Shown here: positions 1-7,595 of the stretch, piece by piece
How the letters are laid out: every line of letters begins with the position of its first letter
Numbering within the stretch: the stretch's first letter is position 1
NCBI GenBank assembly: GCA_900767325.1
Contig: CAAFYT010000024.1
Location: 1 to 25,968 of the forward strand
DNA length: 25,968 nt
Source: Kiritimatiellia bacterium
GTDB lineage: Bacteria > Verrucomicrobiota > Kiritimatiellia > RFP12 > UBA1067
Reading direction: 5' to 3'
The notes under the pieces: generated by a model
Databases searched by the model: none
What the model was told of the DNA's origin: nothing
The model's input: the letters and a program-made list of their open reading frames with translations, nothing else
Translations under genes and position numbers: made by a program

Positions 1-1293
1 AAGTACGGGACCGACAACAAGCTCATCAAGGAAAAGGATTCCCTCACGGGCGACGATATGCGCGAGGGGCTGACGGTCATCGTATCTGTCAAGGTTCCCC
101 AGCCGCAGTTCGAGGGCCAGACGAAGACAAAGCTCGGCAATGGCGAGGTCGAGGGGATCGTCGGATCGATCGTCGGCGAGAGGCTGATGACGTTTCTCGA
201 GGAGAATCCGGCGACGGCGAAGACGATCATCGAGAAGACGCTTCAGGCGGCGCGCGCGAGAGAGGCGGCGCGGCGCGCGCGCGAGACGGTCCGCAAGGGC
301 GTTATGGAAGGGCTTTCCCTCCCCGGCAAGTTGCGCGACTGCTCGGAGCGTGATCCGGAGAAAACAGAGCTCTTTCTGGTGGAGGGTGATTCGGCCGGCG
401 GTTCGGCGCAGACGGGGCGCGACCGCGCGACGCAGGCGATCTTGCCCTTGCGCGGCAAGGTGCTGAACGTTGAGAAGGCGCGCATCGACCGCATGCTCGC
501 CAATAACGAGATCCGTACGCTCATCACCGCAATCGGCTGTGGCTTCGGCGAGGAGTGGGATGTCTCGAAAGCGCGCTACCACAAGATCGTGATCATGACC
601 GATGCCGACGTGGACGGCGCCCATATCCGCACGCTGCTCTTGACTTTCTTCTACCGCAAGATGCCGGAGCTGATCGAAAAGGGCTACATCTACCTTGCCC
701 AGCCCCCGCTCTACAAGATCGAGCGCAAGAAGCGCAGCGAATACGTGTTGACCGACGGGGAGCTTACGGAAAAACTGCTCACGCTCGGCTTGGACGATTT
801 CGAGGTGAAGGACAAGTCCGGCGCGCCGCTGCCGAAGGATCGCGCGAAGGCGTTGCTCGGTTTGCTGGCGGAGATCGAGGCGACGACGCGGATGGTTGCG
901 GAGCGTGGCTTCGAGCCGGAGGCGCTTTTGAAAGACGAAGCGACGCAGGGCGGTGGGGCGTCGATGCTGCGCAAGCAGTTCTTGGCGCTTTCGGGCTTTG
1001 GGCTCACCCCCGACGACTACTTCCGCGGAACGCTCCGTCAGCTTTTGGACGATGTTCGCGCACATGGCAAGCAGGGGTTGAGCGTGTATCGTTTCAAGGG
1101 CCTCGGCGAAATGGACGCGAAGGAGCTTTTCGACACGACGATGAACCCAGAGAAGCGGCGGATGCTGCGCGTGAAGCTCAGCGACGCGATGGCGGCGGAT
1201 CGGATGTTCACACTTCTCATGGGCGACGAGGTCGAGCCGCGCCGCAAGTTCATCGAGGATAACGCCCTTAACGTACGCAATCTCGATTTCTGA
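1..1293 (+). CDS. gyrB: DNA gyrase subunit B, C-terminal 430 residues (5' end outside window)
   Basis: This is the ATP-dependent type II topoisomerase subunit that, with GyrA, introduces negative supercoils. The reading frame is open from base 1, so the ATG at 58 is internal and the ATPase domain lies mostly upstream. Visible are the end of the transducer domain (QPQFEGQTKTKLGN), the Toprim motif EGDSAGGSA near 382-408, the metal-binding DADVDG near 601-618 and the tail YKGLGEMDAKEL-like region (as RFKGLGEMDAKEL) ending in NALNVRNLDF, which is the typical GyrB end rather than ParE. The roughly 170-residue insertion seen in enterobacterial GyrB is absent. The stop is one base before murD, so the two are probably co-transcribed. 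Confidence is high for GyrB; ParE is the only serious alternative. Confidence 0.95.
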   Translation, partial: KYGTDNKLIKEKDSLTGDDMREGLTVIVSVKVPQPQFEGQTKTKLGNGEVEGIVGSIVGERLMTFLEENPATAKTIIEKTLQAARAREAARRARETVRKGVMEGLSLPGKLRDCSERDPEKTELFLVEGDSAGGSAQTGRDRATQAILPLRGKVLNVEKARIDRMLANNEIRTLITAIGCGFGEEWDVSKARYHKIVIMTDADVDGAHIRTLLLTFFYRKMPELIEKGYIYLAQPPLYKIERKKRSEYVLTDGELTEKLLTLGLDDFEVKDKSGAPLPKDRAKALLGLLAEIEATTRMVAERGFEPEALLKDEATQGGGASMLRKQFLALSGFGLTPDDYFRGTLRQLLDDVRAHGKQGLSVYRFKGLGEMDAKELFDTTMNPEKRRMLRVKLSDAMAADRMFTLLMGDEVEPRRKFIEDNALNVRNLDF

Positions 1294-1294
1294 G

Positions 1295-2458
1295 TTGGAC
1301 GCGCTCGTATTAGGCCGGGGCGTGAGCGGCAAAGCGGCGGAGAAGCTGCTTTGCCGCTCGGGTTTCTCGACGCGGATTCTCTCGGATGACGAGCCGTTTC
1401 CGGAAGGTGAATTCGCGCGCGTCGTGTCGTCGCCCGGAATCGCGCCGACGCACCCGTGGCTCGTCGAGGCACGGCGGCGCGGCTTTGTCGTGATGAGCGA
1501 ACTGCAGCTGGGCTGCGAAGAGCTGCGGCGCCGAAATGTGCGGCTTCTGGGGGTTACGGGGTCCAAGGGAAAGTCGTCAGTCGTGAAGGTTGTTGCGGAA
1601 GGACTCGCTCTCGCGGGGCGTCGGGCGGTGGCCTGCGGCAACTACGGGCGGCCGGTGAGCGATGTGGCGCTCGAGGACGCGTGCGACTGGGCGGTCGTGG
1701 AGGTCTCGTCCTTCATGCTGGAGACGACGACGCTCGCGTCCGATGCGTTCGAGGCGGTGGCGATCCTCAATCTGCAGGACGATCACCTCGACCGGCACGG
1801 TTCGCGCGAGGCCTATCATGCTCTCAAGCGCCGGCTTCTGGCGTTTGCGAAGAAGGGACTGGACTTCTCGACGGCGCGGTGCGGTGTGGCGGATCGCGAG
1901 TTTCTCGACGACACGTATTTCGACAACGAGATCCTTGCGACGAACGGTGCGGCGGCGATCGGATTGATGCGTGCGGCGGGGCTTGGTGCGGCGGCGATTC
2001 GGCGTGCGTTCGCCGCCTTCGAGCCCTTGCCACACCGGATGAATCTCGTCATCGAGCGGGGAGGCGTCAGGTATGTGGACGATTCGAAAGCCACGTCAAT
2101 CGCGGCCCTTGCTGCGGCGCTTCGCATGTGCGCTCCGCGTCCCGTGCGGCTGATTGCCGGGGGGATGCCAAAGGGGGACAATCCGAAAATCGCCTTGGCG
2201 GACTTGACAAAGGGGACCAAAAAAGTGTATCTTATCGGTCAGAGCGCGGAGATGTTCGCGGCGGCCTGGGGGGCGTATGTGGATTGCGAAATCTGCGGCA
2301 CGTTGCCGAGGGCGGTGGCGGCGGCGAAGCGCGAGGCGGAGAAGGGAGAGACGGTTCTGCTGTCGCCCGGAACCGCGAGTTTTGACCAGTTCCAGGGTTT
2401 CGGGCAACGCGGAGATGTCTTCGTGGCGCTCGTCAAGAAAGAAGGACAACGAGAATGA
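1295..2458 (+). CDS. murD: UDP-N-acetylmuramoylalanine--D-glutamate ligase
   Basis: MurD adds D-glutamate to UDP-MurNAc-L-Ala in cytoplasmic peptidoglycan precursor synthesis. The 387-residue protein starts at a TTG one base after the gyrB stop; an upstream start is needed because the Rossmann-like GRGVSG (residues 7-12) begins at once, and there is no clear Shine-Dalgarno, so translation is probably coupled to gyrB. Motifs in order: P-loop GVTGSKGKSS (86-95), EVSSFMLE (136-143), DDHLDRHGS (162-170), the likely carbamylated lysine K178, DDSKAT (262-267), AGGMPKGDN (288-296) and the C-terminal SPGTASFDQF (357-366). It is about 50 residues shorter than E. coli MurD, the loss lying in the central domain after K178. 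The P-loop carries Lys where Asn is usual. The end overlaps the next gene by four bases (ATGA). Confidence 0.93.
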   Translation: MDALVLGRGVSGKAAEKLLCRSGFSTRILSDDEPFPEGEFARVVSSPGIAPTHPWLVEARRRGFVVMSELQLGCEELRRRNVRLLGVTGSKGKSSVVKVVAEGLALAGRRAVACGNYGRPVSDVALEDACDWAVVEVSSFMLETTTLASDAFEAVAILNLQDDHLDRHGSREAYHALKRRLLAFAKKGLDFSTARCGVADREFLDDTYFDNEILATNGAAAIGLMRAAGLGAAAIRRAFAAFEPLPHRMNLVIERGGVRYVDDSKATSIAALAAALRMCAPRPVRLIAGGMPKGDNPKIALADLTKGTKKVYLIGQSAEMFAAAWGAYVDCEICGTLPRAVAAAKREAEKGETVLLSPGTASFDQFQGFGQRGDVFVALVKKEGQRE

Positions 2459-3453
2459 ACAAGTTCGGTATCGTATTCGGAGTCGTCGCGGTCGCGACCT
2501 TTGCGGGATGCAAGGATCCCAATTACAACCGTGGCGTGGCGGCGCCGTCGCAGACGGAGGTCAAGGAGGTCGTGCTGACGCCAGACGTGAAGCCGATCGA
2601 GGTGAAGAGCGTCGAGGTGGAGCCCAAGACGTGCACTTGCGCGCCGGGAACGATCCATGTGATGCCGTGCACGTGCGGTGCGGCGAACTGCGCCTGCGAA
2701 TACACGCCAGCCCTGCCGCCCGAGACGACAACGTACATCGTGCAGAACGGAGACTATCTCTCAAAGATCTCGAAGAAGTTCAATGTCAAGATCGATGCGA
2801 TCAGGAAACTCAACAATCTGAAGAGCGACAAGATTCGCGTGGGGCAGAAGCTGCAGCTCCCCGGCAGGATTGACGTGGGCGAGCAGAAGATCGAGAAGCC
2901 CTCGTCCAATCCGCCGAAGACCTTCAAGCCCTACACGGGCGCCACGAAAGAGGTCACGGTCAAGGCGGGCGATACGCTTGGCGCGCTGGCCTACGGCAAC
3001 GGGTGTAATATCCGCCAGCTCAAGGATCTCAACAATCTGAAGAGCGAGAAGATCCGCGTGGGACAGAAGCTGAAGGTTCCTGCGGTGACGGCCAAGGCCG
3101 CGGTCGAGGCGAAGCCGACCGAGCCGAAGAAGCCGGTGGAGGCGCTCGCTGATGCGGCTCCTCAGGCGGCGATCGCGGAGCCGGCGGCGAATGTCGCTGC
3201 GCCGGTCGATCCGGGCGCGGCGGAAAAGTCGGCCGAGCCGATCGAAAACGCGATCATTCCCCAAACCTCTGGTGAGGCGGCGGCCACTGCGCCGACGTCG
3301 ACATATGTGGTGCAGGAGGGCGATGACGTTCCCGGCATCGCCTTCAGTTGGGGCGTTTCGTCCGCGGAGATTCGCGAGCTCAACAATCTGGGCGATGGCG
3401 ACGTTCTCACTCCCGGGCAGATCATAAAGATTCCCGCCGACGCGCGTCAGTAA
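2455..3453 (+). CDS. LysM-repeat lipoprotein with a CxC-rich segment
   Basis: This is a predicted lipoprotein of 332 residues that probably binds peptidoglycan in the periplasm. A lipobox (TFAGC, Cys19) ends a hydrophobic signal. Three LysM domains lie at about 92-136, 166-209 and 283-327, each with the pattern YxVxxGD...NNL...GQxLxxP. Between the signal and the first LysM is a compact cysteine segment with three CxC pairs (Cys60/62, 72/74, 79/81), which is not part of LysM. Residues 210-280 are an Ala/Pro/Glu-rich linker. There is no catalytic domain, so a scaffolding or division-site role is inferred from its place between murD and ftsW. The ATG overlaps the murD stop and is preceded by GAAGGA. 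The gene name is left empty because many unrelated LysM lipoproteins exist. Confidence 0.85.
   Translation: MNKFGIVFGVVAVATFAGCKDPNYNRGVAAPSQTEVKEVVLTPDVKPIEVKSVEVEPKTCTCAPGTIHVMPCTCGAANCACEYTPALPPETTTYIVQNGDYLSKISKKFNVKIDAIRKLNNLKSDKIRVGQKLQLPGRIDVGEQKIEKPSSNPPKTFKPYTGATKEVTVKAGDTLGALAYGNGCNIRQLKDLNNLKSEKIRVGQKLKVPAVTAKAAVEAKPTEPKKPVEALADAAPQAAIAEPAANVAAPVDPGAAEKSAEPIENAIIPQTSGEAAATAPTSTYVVQEGDDVPGIAFSWGVSSAEIRELNNLGDGDVLTPGQIIKIPADARQ
2809..3072 (+). repeat. Direct repeat of 45 bases within LysM domains 1 and 2
   Basis: Bases 2809-2853 and 3028-3072 match at 42 of 45 positions and encode NNLKS(D/E)KIRVGQKL in both copies. The third LysM domain is much more divergent at DNA level. This suggests that domains 1 and 2 arose by a recent duplication or are kept alike by gene conversion. 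Confidence 0.8.
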
Positions 3454-3461
3454 GGCGCAAG

Positions 3462-4577
3462 GTGCGCAAGTCCGCGCTTTTGTGGTTAGGCCTGGTTGCT
3501 ACGGCTCTCGTGGCGCTGGGCCTTGTCGTTTTGTCCAGCGCGAGCGAAGCCAATGCGATCCGCTTGCATCAGGGGGACCATTTGTTCTTCTTGAAGCGGC
3601 AGTTTGTCTACTTGGCGGCTGGGCTTGTGGTTGTGGGTGCGCTTGCGATGTTCGATTATCATCACTGGCGCGATTATCCGATTTTGTCGTGGGGGTTTTT
3701 CGTGGTTGTGATCGCATTGTTGGCGCTCGTGTTTCGCTTCAATGCGGTTAACGGATCGTATCGTTGGATTCCGATCGGCCCCATCCGTCTCCAACCAGGC
3801 GAGCTCGCCAAGCTTGCGATCGTCATCCTCCTCTCGGTCTGGCTTGACAAGTGCGGTTGGCACGTGGAGCAGTTCGCGAGAGGGGCGCTTGTGCCGATGG
3901 CGCTCATTGCGTTGATCGCGGCGCCGATTCTTCTCGAGCCCGACTTCGGTTCGGTCATGGTTGTCGGCGTCACGGGCTGTCTCATCATGTTCGTTGCCGG
4001 CACGCGGATTCTGCACATCGTGCCGCTGGCGCTTCTGGGCGTGGCGTTCGTGGGGTTCAAGATCCTCACCAACCAGAATCGATTGGCGCGGTTGACCGAC
4101 GACAGCAAGCTCTATCAGGTGAAGATGGCACTCGCCGCAATCGGCAACGGCGGCATCTGGGGCGTCGGGTTTGGCGAATCGATGCAGAAGCAACTGTATC
4201 TGCCGGAGGCGCACACCGACTTCGTCTTTGCGGTCGGGGCGGAGGAGCTGGGGATCGTGTTTTCCATTGGCGTCTTGCTGCTTTTCTGCGCCTTCTTTGC
4301 GCTCGCGGTCTATATTGCGCGCAGAGCGGGTGACAGGTTCGGGCGCTTCCTTGTCGTCGGCATGGCGTTCCTCGTCTTCTTTCAGGCGGTGTTCAATCTG
4401 GGCGTGGTCTGCAAGGCGCTGCCGACGAAGGGCATGGCGTTGCCGTTCTTCAGCTATGGTGGAACGAACCTGGTCTGCAGTTTCTTCGCCGTGGGCATGA
4501 TCCTCTCGGTTGGCATTCACACCTGCCGGCGAAAGCAGCAGGTTCTCGCCCGCAAGGTGCTGACGCGGCATGGCTGA
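3462..4577 (+). CDS. ftsW: SEDS peptidoglycan glycosyltransferase FtsW
   Basis: FtsW polymerises lipid II into glycan strands at the division septum, in complex with a class B PBP. I place the start at GTG 3462, eight bases after the LysM stop. The frame stays open upstream to about 3348, but that part overlaps the LysM gene and encodes an Arg/Ser-rich, non-membrane sequence. The protein is then 371 residues, with about ten membrane helices. SEDS motifs are RWIPIGP...QPGELAKL (101-118), EPDFGSVM (159-166), LPEAHTDFVFAVGAEELG (247-264, with the expected catalytic Asp253) and PTKGMALPFFSYGG (321-334). The usual Ser of QPSE is Gly here. RodA is the alternative; the murD neighbour and the motif wording favour FtsW. 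It overlaps xseA by 8 bases. Confidence 0.9.
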   Translation: MRKSALLWLGLVATALVALGLVVLSSASEANAIRLHQGDHLFFLKRQFVYLAAGLVVVGALAMFDYHHWRDYPILSWGFFVVVIALLALVFRFNAVNGSYRWIPIGPIRLQPGELAKLAIVILLSVWLDKCGWHVEQFARGALVPMALIALIAAPILLEPDFGSVMVVGVTGCLIMFVAGTRILHIVPLALLGVAFVGFKILTNQNRLARLTDDSKLYQVKMALAAIGNGGIWGVGFGESMQKQLYLPEAHTDFVFAVGAEELGIVFSIGVLLLFCAFFALAVYIARRAGDRFGRFLVVGMAFLVFFQAVFNLGVVCKALPTKGMALPFFSYGGTNLVCSFFAVGMILSVGIHTCRRKQQVLARKVLTRHG

Positions 4578-5748
4578 GATCGCGAGGGAGGCGGCCTACA
4601 CGGTTTCGCGCCTGACAGCGGAGATCAAGGGTCTATTGGAGACGCGCTTCACGCGCGTCTACGTGGAGGCGGAGATCAGCGGTTGGCGTCTGTATCCCTC
4701 CGGTCACGCCTATTTCACGTTGAAGGATCAGGATGCGCAGATCTCGGCGGTGATGTTCGCCAGCGCGCTGGCGCGTTGCCGTGCGAGAAATCTGCTCAAG
4801 GACGGCGCGAAGGTGGTGATCTACGGCAATGTGACCGTCTATCCGCCGCGCGGCAATTATCAGTTGGTGGTGCTGGCGGCGAAGATGCTCGGCGCGGGCG
4901 ACCTGATGCAACGCTATCTGGAGCTCAAGGCGAAGCTGGAGGCGGAAGGGCTCTTCGCCGCCGCGCGCAAACGCGCGCTGCCGTTTCTGCCGCGTCGCAT
5001 CGGCATCGTCACCAGCGAGGCGGGAGCGGTGATCCACGATATGTGCGATGTGCTGACGCGGCGTTTTTCGGCGGTGGAGATCCGGCTTCATCCCGCGTTG
5101 GTGCAGGGCGAAGCCGCGCCGCGGTCGCTCATCGCCGGCATCCGCTACTTCAACGCCTGCGCGGATTGGCGGGCCGACTTGCTGATCATCGCACGCGGCG
5201 GGGGATCATTCGAGGATCTCTTCTGCTTCAACGACGAGGAGCTGGTGCGTTGTCTCGCCGCCTCGCTCATCCCGACGATCAGCGCGGTCGGTCACGAGAC
5301 GGACTGGACGCTCTGCGATTTCGCGGCGGATCTTCGGGCCGGTACGCCGTCCATCGCGGCGGAGCTGGCGGTGCCGGAGCTCGCGGAGCTGACGGCGCGC
5401 CTTGCGGAGCTTCGTGCGGCGGTGACGACCGCCCTTCGGGCGAAGGGAGAGTTCTTCGCGCAGCGCGTCGACCATCTCTCGGAGACGCTGGGAGGCGCCT
5501 TGACGCTTTCGCGCGAGCGCTGGGAGAACGCGCTGATGCGCGCGCAGGAGAAGCTGCGCCTGCTCTCGCCCTATGGTGTGCTTGAGCGCGGTTATTCGCT
5601 GACGACGGCGGAGAACGGGCGCGTGATTCTGGATGCGTCGCTTCTCCGTGTGGGCGATCGGCTGACTACGCGTTTCGCACGGGGGAAGGTCGTCTCGACG
5701 GTCGAAGGGGGCTCCTCGGCGGCAGTGGCATCTGCGCGCCCCCATTGA
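4570..5748 (+). CDS. xseA: Exodeoxyribonuclease VII large subunit
   Basis: XseA is the catalytic subunit of ExoVII, which degrades single-stranded DNA from both ends in repair. The 392-residue protein has an N-terminal OB-fold (about 10-105, with VYVEAEISGW and HAYFTLKD), then the catalytic domain with RIGIVTSEAGAVIHD (143-157), ARGGGSFEDLFCFNDE (208-223) and SAVGHETDWTLCDFAADLR (238-256) followed by GTPSIAAE. A coiled-coil region follows, and the end (LERGYSL...) is typical of the family. It is at the short end of the usual size. The ATG lies within the end of ftsW, so translation is likely coupled. No small subunit gene (xseB) is adjacent, although the two are often neighbours. The stop codon lies inside the predicted terminator loop and the next promoter. 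Confidence 0.95.
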   Translation: MAEIAREAAYTVSRLTAEIKGLLETRFTRVYVEAEISGWRLYPSGHAYFTLKDQDAQISAVMFASALARCRARNLLKDGAKVVIYGNVTVYPPRGNYQLVVLAAKMLGAGDLMQRYLELKAKLEAEGLFAAARKRALPFLPRRIGIVTSEAGAVIHDMCDVLTRRFSAVEIRLHPALVQGEAAPRSLIAGIRYFNACADWRADLLIIARGGGSFEDLFCFNDEELVRCLAASLIPTISAVGHETDWTLCDFAADLRAGTPSIAAELAVPELAELTARLAELRAAVTTALRAKGEFFAQRVDHLSETLGGALTLSRERWENALMRAQEKLRLLSPYGVLERGYSLTTAENGRVILDASLLRVGDRLTTRFARGKVVSTVEGGSSAAVASARPH

Positions 5749-5766
5749 AAGAGGGGGCGGGTTTTG
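5737..5766 (+). terminator. Candidate intrinsic terminator at the xseA stop
   Basis: A 7-base-pair all-GC stem (CGCCCCC at 5737-5743 with GGGGGCG at 5753-5759) has a 9-base loop and is followed by GGTTTT. The T tract is short, so strength is uncertain. The xseA stop codon is in the loop. Confidence 0.55.
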
Positions 5767-5773
5767 CTATAAT
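5745..5773 (+). promoter_or_regulatory. Sigma-70-type promoter of the atpB operon
   Basis: TTGAAA (5745-5750) is followed by a 17-base spacer and an extended -10, TGCTATAAT (TATAAT at 5768-5773). Exactly 8 bases separate the -10 from the ATG at 5782, so initiation about 7-9 bases downstream would give a leaderless or nearly leaderless mRNA. Confidence 0.8.
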
Positions 5774-5781
5774 TTCCGCAT

Positions 5782-7089
5782 ATGTTCAACAATAGGGTCT
5801 ATCATAGGATCGATGCCTTGTCGGGCTCGATCGCGACGCTTCGCGCCGAGGGCGTGAGATACAATGAAATCGCCGAAGTCGAATCGCGCGCCGGGACATC
5901 CCTTGCCCAGGTCATCAAGCTTGACGGCGAGAACGTGACTTTGCAGATTTTCGCGGGTGCGCGCGGAGTGGATACATCGGCTCGCGTCAGGTTTCTTGGC
6001 GAGACGATGAAGATTCCGTTTTCCGAGGCGCTACTCGGGCGTGCATTCACTGGCTCGGGCGTTCCGCGTGACGGAGGGCCTGTTCTCACCGAGAACCCCT
6101 CGCCGATCGGCCAACCGTCGGTCAATCCGGCGAAGCGCATTATGCCGAAGGAGATGGTGCGCACGAACATTCCGATGATCGACCTTTTCAACTCGCTCGT
6201 GAAGAGCCAGAAGCTGCCGATCTTCGCGCGCGCCGGCGAACCGTACAACGATCTTCTCGCGCGCATCGCGCTGCAGGCCGATTCGGACGTCATCGTCATC
6301 GGCGGCATGGGGCTCAAGTATGACGAATACCTGAAGTTCCGCTCGACGCTCGACAAGTCCGGCGCGCTCGCGAAGACGGTGATGTTCGTCCACACCGCGG
6401 CCGATCCGACCGTAGAGTGCATGCTTGTCCCCGATGTGTCGCTCGCGGTCGCGGAGAAATTCGCGCTCGAGGGGAGGAACGTCCTTGTGTTGCTGACGGA
6501 TATGACGAGCTTCGCCGATGCGATGAAGGAGATCGCCATCACCATGGAGCAGATTCCCTCCAACCGCGGCTATCCGGGCGATCTCTATTCGCAGCTCGCC
6601 GCGCGTTACGAGAAAGCGGTGGATTTCGACGGCGCGGGTTCGATCACCATTCTCGCCGTGACGACCATGCCGGGCGACGACGTCACCCATCCCGTGCCAG
6701 ACAACACCGGCTACATCACCGAGGGGCAGTTCTACCTCAAGAACGGGCGCATCGAACCGTTCGGCTCGCTCTCGCGCTTGAAGCAGCAGGTCAATAAGAA
6801 CACGCGCGAGGACCATCGCACGGTGATGGACGCGATGATCAAGCTCTATGCGCAGTACAAGGAGGCGGTCGAGAAGCAGTCGATGGGCTTCAAGATGTCC
6901 GATTGGGATCTGAAGCTCCTCAAATACGGAGCGGATTTCGAGCGCGAGATGATGGATCTTTCGGTGAACATCCCGCTGGAGGAGGCGCTGGACCTTGGGT
7001 GGAGGATTCTGAGCGACAACTTCGAGCGCGACGAAGTCGGCATTCCAACCAAGCTGACGGACAAGTTTTGGCCACGAAAAGTGGTCTGA
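5782..7089 (+). CDS. atpB: V/A-type ATP synthase subunit B
   Basis: This is the non-catalytic, nucleotide-binding-fold subunit of the V1/A1 headpiece, which alternates with subunit A in the hexamer on the cytoplasmic side of a H+- or Na+-translocating ATPase. The 435-residue protein spans the full family length. It lacks the Walker A lysine, having ARAGEPYNDLLARIALQA instead, as expected for B. Diagnostic stretches are GGMGLKYDEY, LTDMTSFADAMKEIA, SNRGYPGDLYSQLAARYEKA, TMPGDDVTHPVPDNTGYITEGQ and LSVNIPLEEALDLGW. The wording resembles the chlamydial and treponemal V-type branch from memory. There is no Shine-Dalgarno before the ATG. Unusually, no other ATPase subunit gene (A, D, E, I, K) lies beside it; it has its own promoter and is followed by lipoprotein genes. 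Confidence 0.95.
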   Translation: MFNNRVYHRIDALSGSIATLRAEGVRYNEIAEVESRAGTSLAQVIKLDGENVTLQIFAGARGVDTSARVRFLGETMKIPFSEALLGRAFTGSGVPRDGGPVLTENPSPIGQPSVNPAKRIMPKEMVRTNIPMIDLFNSLVKSQKLPIFARAGEPYNDLLARIALQADSDVIVIGGMGLKYDEYLKFRSTLDKSGALAKTVMFVHTAADPTVECMLVPDVSLAVAEKFALEGRNVLVLLTDMTSFADAMKEIAITMEQIPSNRGYPGDLYSQLAARYEKAVDFDGAGSITILAVTTMPGDDVTHPVPDNTGYITEGQFYLKNGRIEPFGSLSRLKQQVNKNTREDHRTVMDAMIKLYAQYKEAVEKQSMGFKMSDWDLKLLKYGADFEREMMDLSVNIPLEEALDLGWRILSDNFERDEVGIPTKLTDKFWPRKVV

Positions 7090-7112
7090 TTAAGACAAAC
7101 AAAGGAGATCGG

Positions 7113-7595
7113 ATGAAACAACTGATGGTTGTGGCGGCGCTGGCGATGGCATTCGCCGGCTGTAGTACGGTGGAGAGGACTTCACCGGGCGTTATGGAGA
7201 AGTTCGATGTCGTCGGCGGTTCGGGTGGGCCGGCAGTGGAGACGGTGCTCATCCGCAACAGCGGGTGGACGCTTCTCTACTGGATTCCCGGGCTTTTCGG
7301 CGATGTGACGTGGGACCCGACGAAGAACGAGGGGCGCGGCGGCATTGATGGCGGAGTTTGTTTGTTCCGGGACAAGTGCAACATCTCGGACTGCTACGAG
7401 ACGCTTCAGAAGATGGCCGAGCAGCGCAACTGCGACCTCACGGACGTCACGCTCGTGGATAATTCGCTTATCAACCTCGGCTTCACGGGTTGGGTGGAAT
7501 TACTCAACTGTTTCGTGGAGTCGAACGACGTAATCGTGTCCGGCGTGCTACGTGCACGGTCTGGCGGACTTGCAAAGGTGGAGGGAACGAAATGA
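7113..7595 (+). CDS. Small lipoprotein of unknown function, paralogue 1
   Basis: I do not recognise this 160-residue protein. The start at ATG 7113 is set by AAAGGAG a few bases upstream and by the signal sequence MKQLMVVAALAMAFAGC, whose lipobox FAGC puts the lipidated cysteine at residue 17. The mature part has a pattern shared with the next gene: a beta-like strand ending in N (VLIRN), a hydrophobic segment with IPG, GDVTW, then DGGV...RDKC, a helix with LQKMAEQRNCDL, and FTGWVELLNCFV...DVIVSGVL near the end. It begins 23 bases after atpB and overlaps the next gene by four bases. An envelope location, inner or outer membrane, is inferred from the lipobox. TRL-like small lipoproteins are one family to test. 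Confidence 0.8.
   Translation: MKQLMVVAALAMAFAGCSTVERTSPGVMEKFDVVGGSGGPAVETVLIRNSGWTLLYWIPGLFGDVTWDPTKNEGRGGIDGGVCLFRDKCNISDCYETLQKMAEQRNCDLTDVTLVDNSLINLGFTGWVELLNCFVESNDVIVSGVLRARSGGLAKVEGTK

Noticed and set aside
2204..2233. TTGACA, 18 bases, TATCTT inside murD, a possible promoter for the LysM gene
   Set aside because: It lies wholly within the conserved coding part (TKGTKKVYLIG), has no TGn extension like the six accepted promoters, and the -10 is weak. The LysM gene is already coupled to murD.
2809..3072. Repeats as a mobile or CRISPR-like element
   Set aside because: The two 45-base copies are in frame and encode matching parts of LysM domains.
3348..3461. N-terminal extension of ftsW starting at 3348
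   Set aside because: It overlaps the LysM gene in another frame and encodes an Arg/Ser-rich stretch with no membrane helix or family match; GTG 3462 fits the family start.
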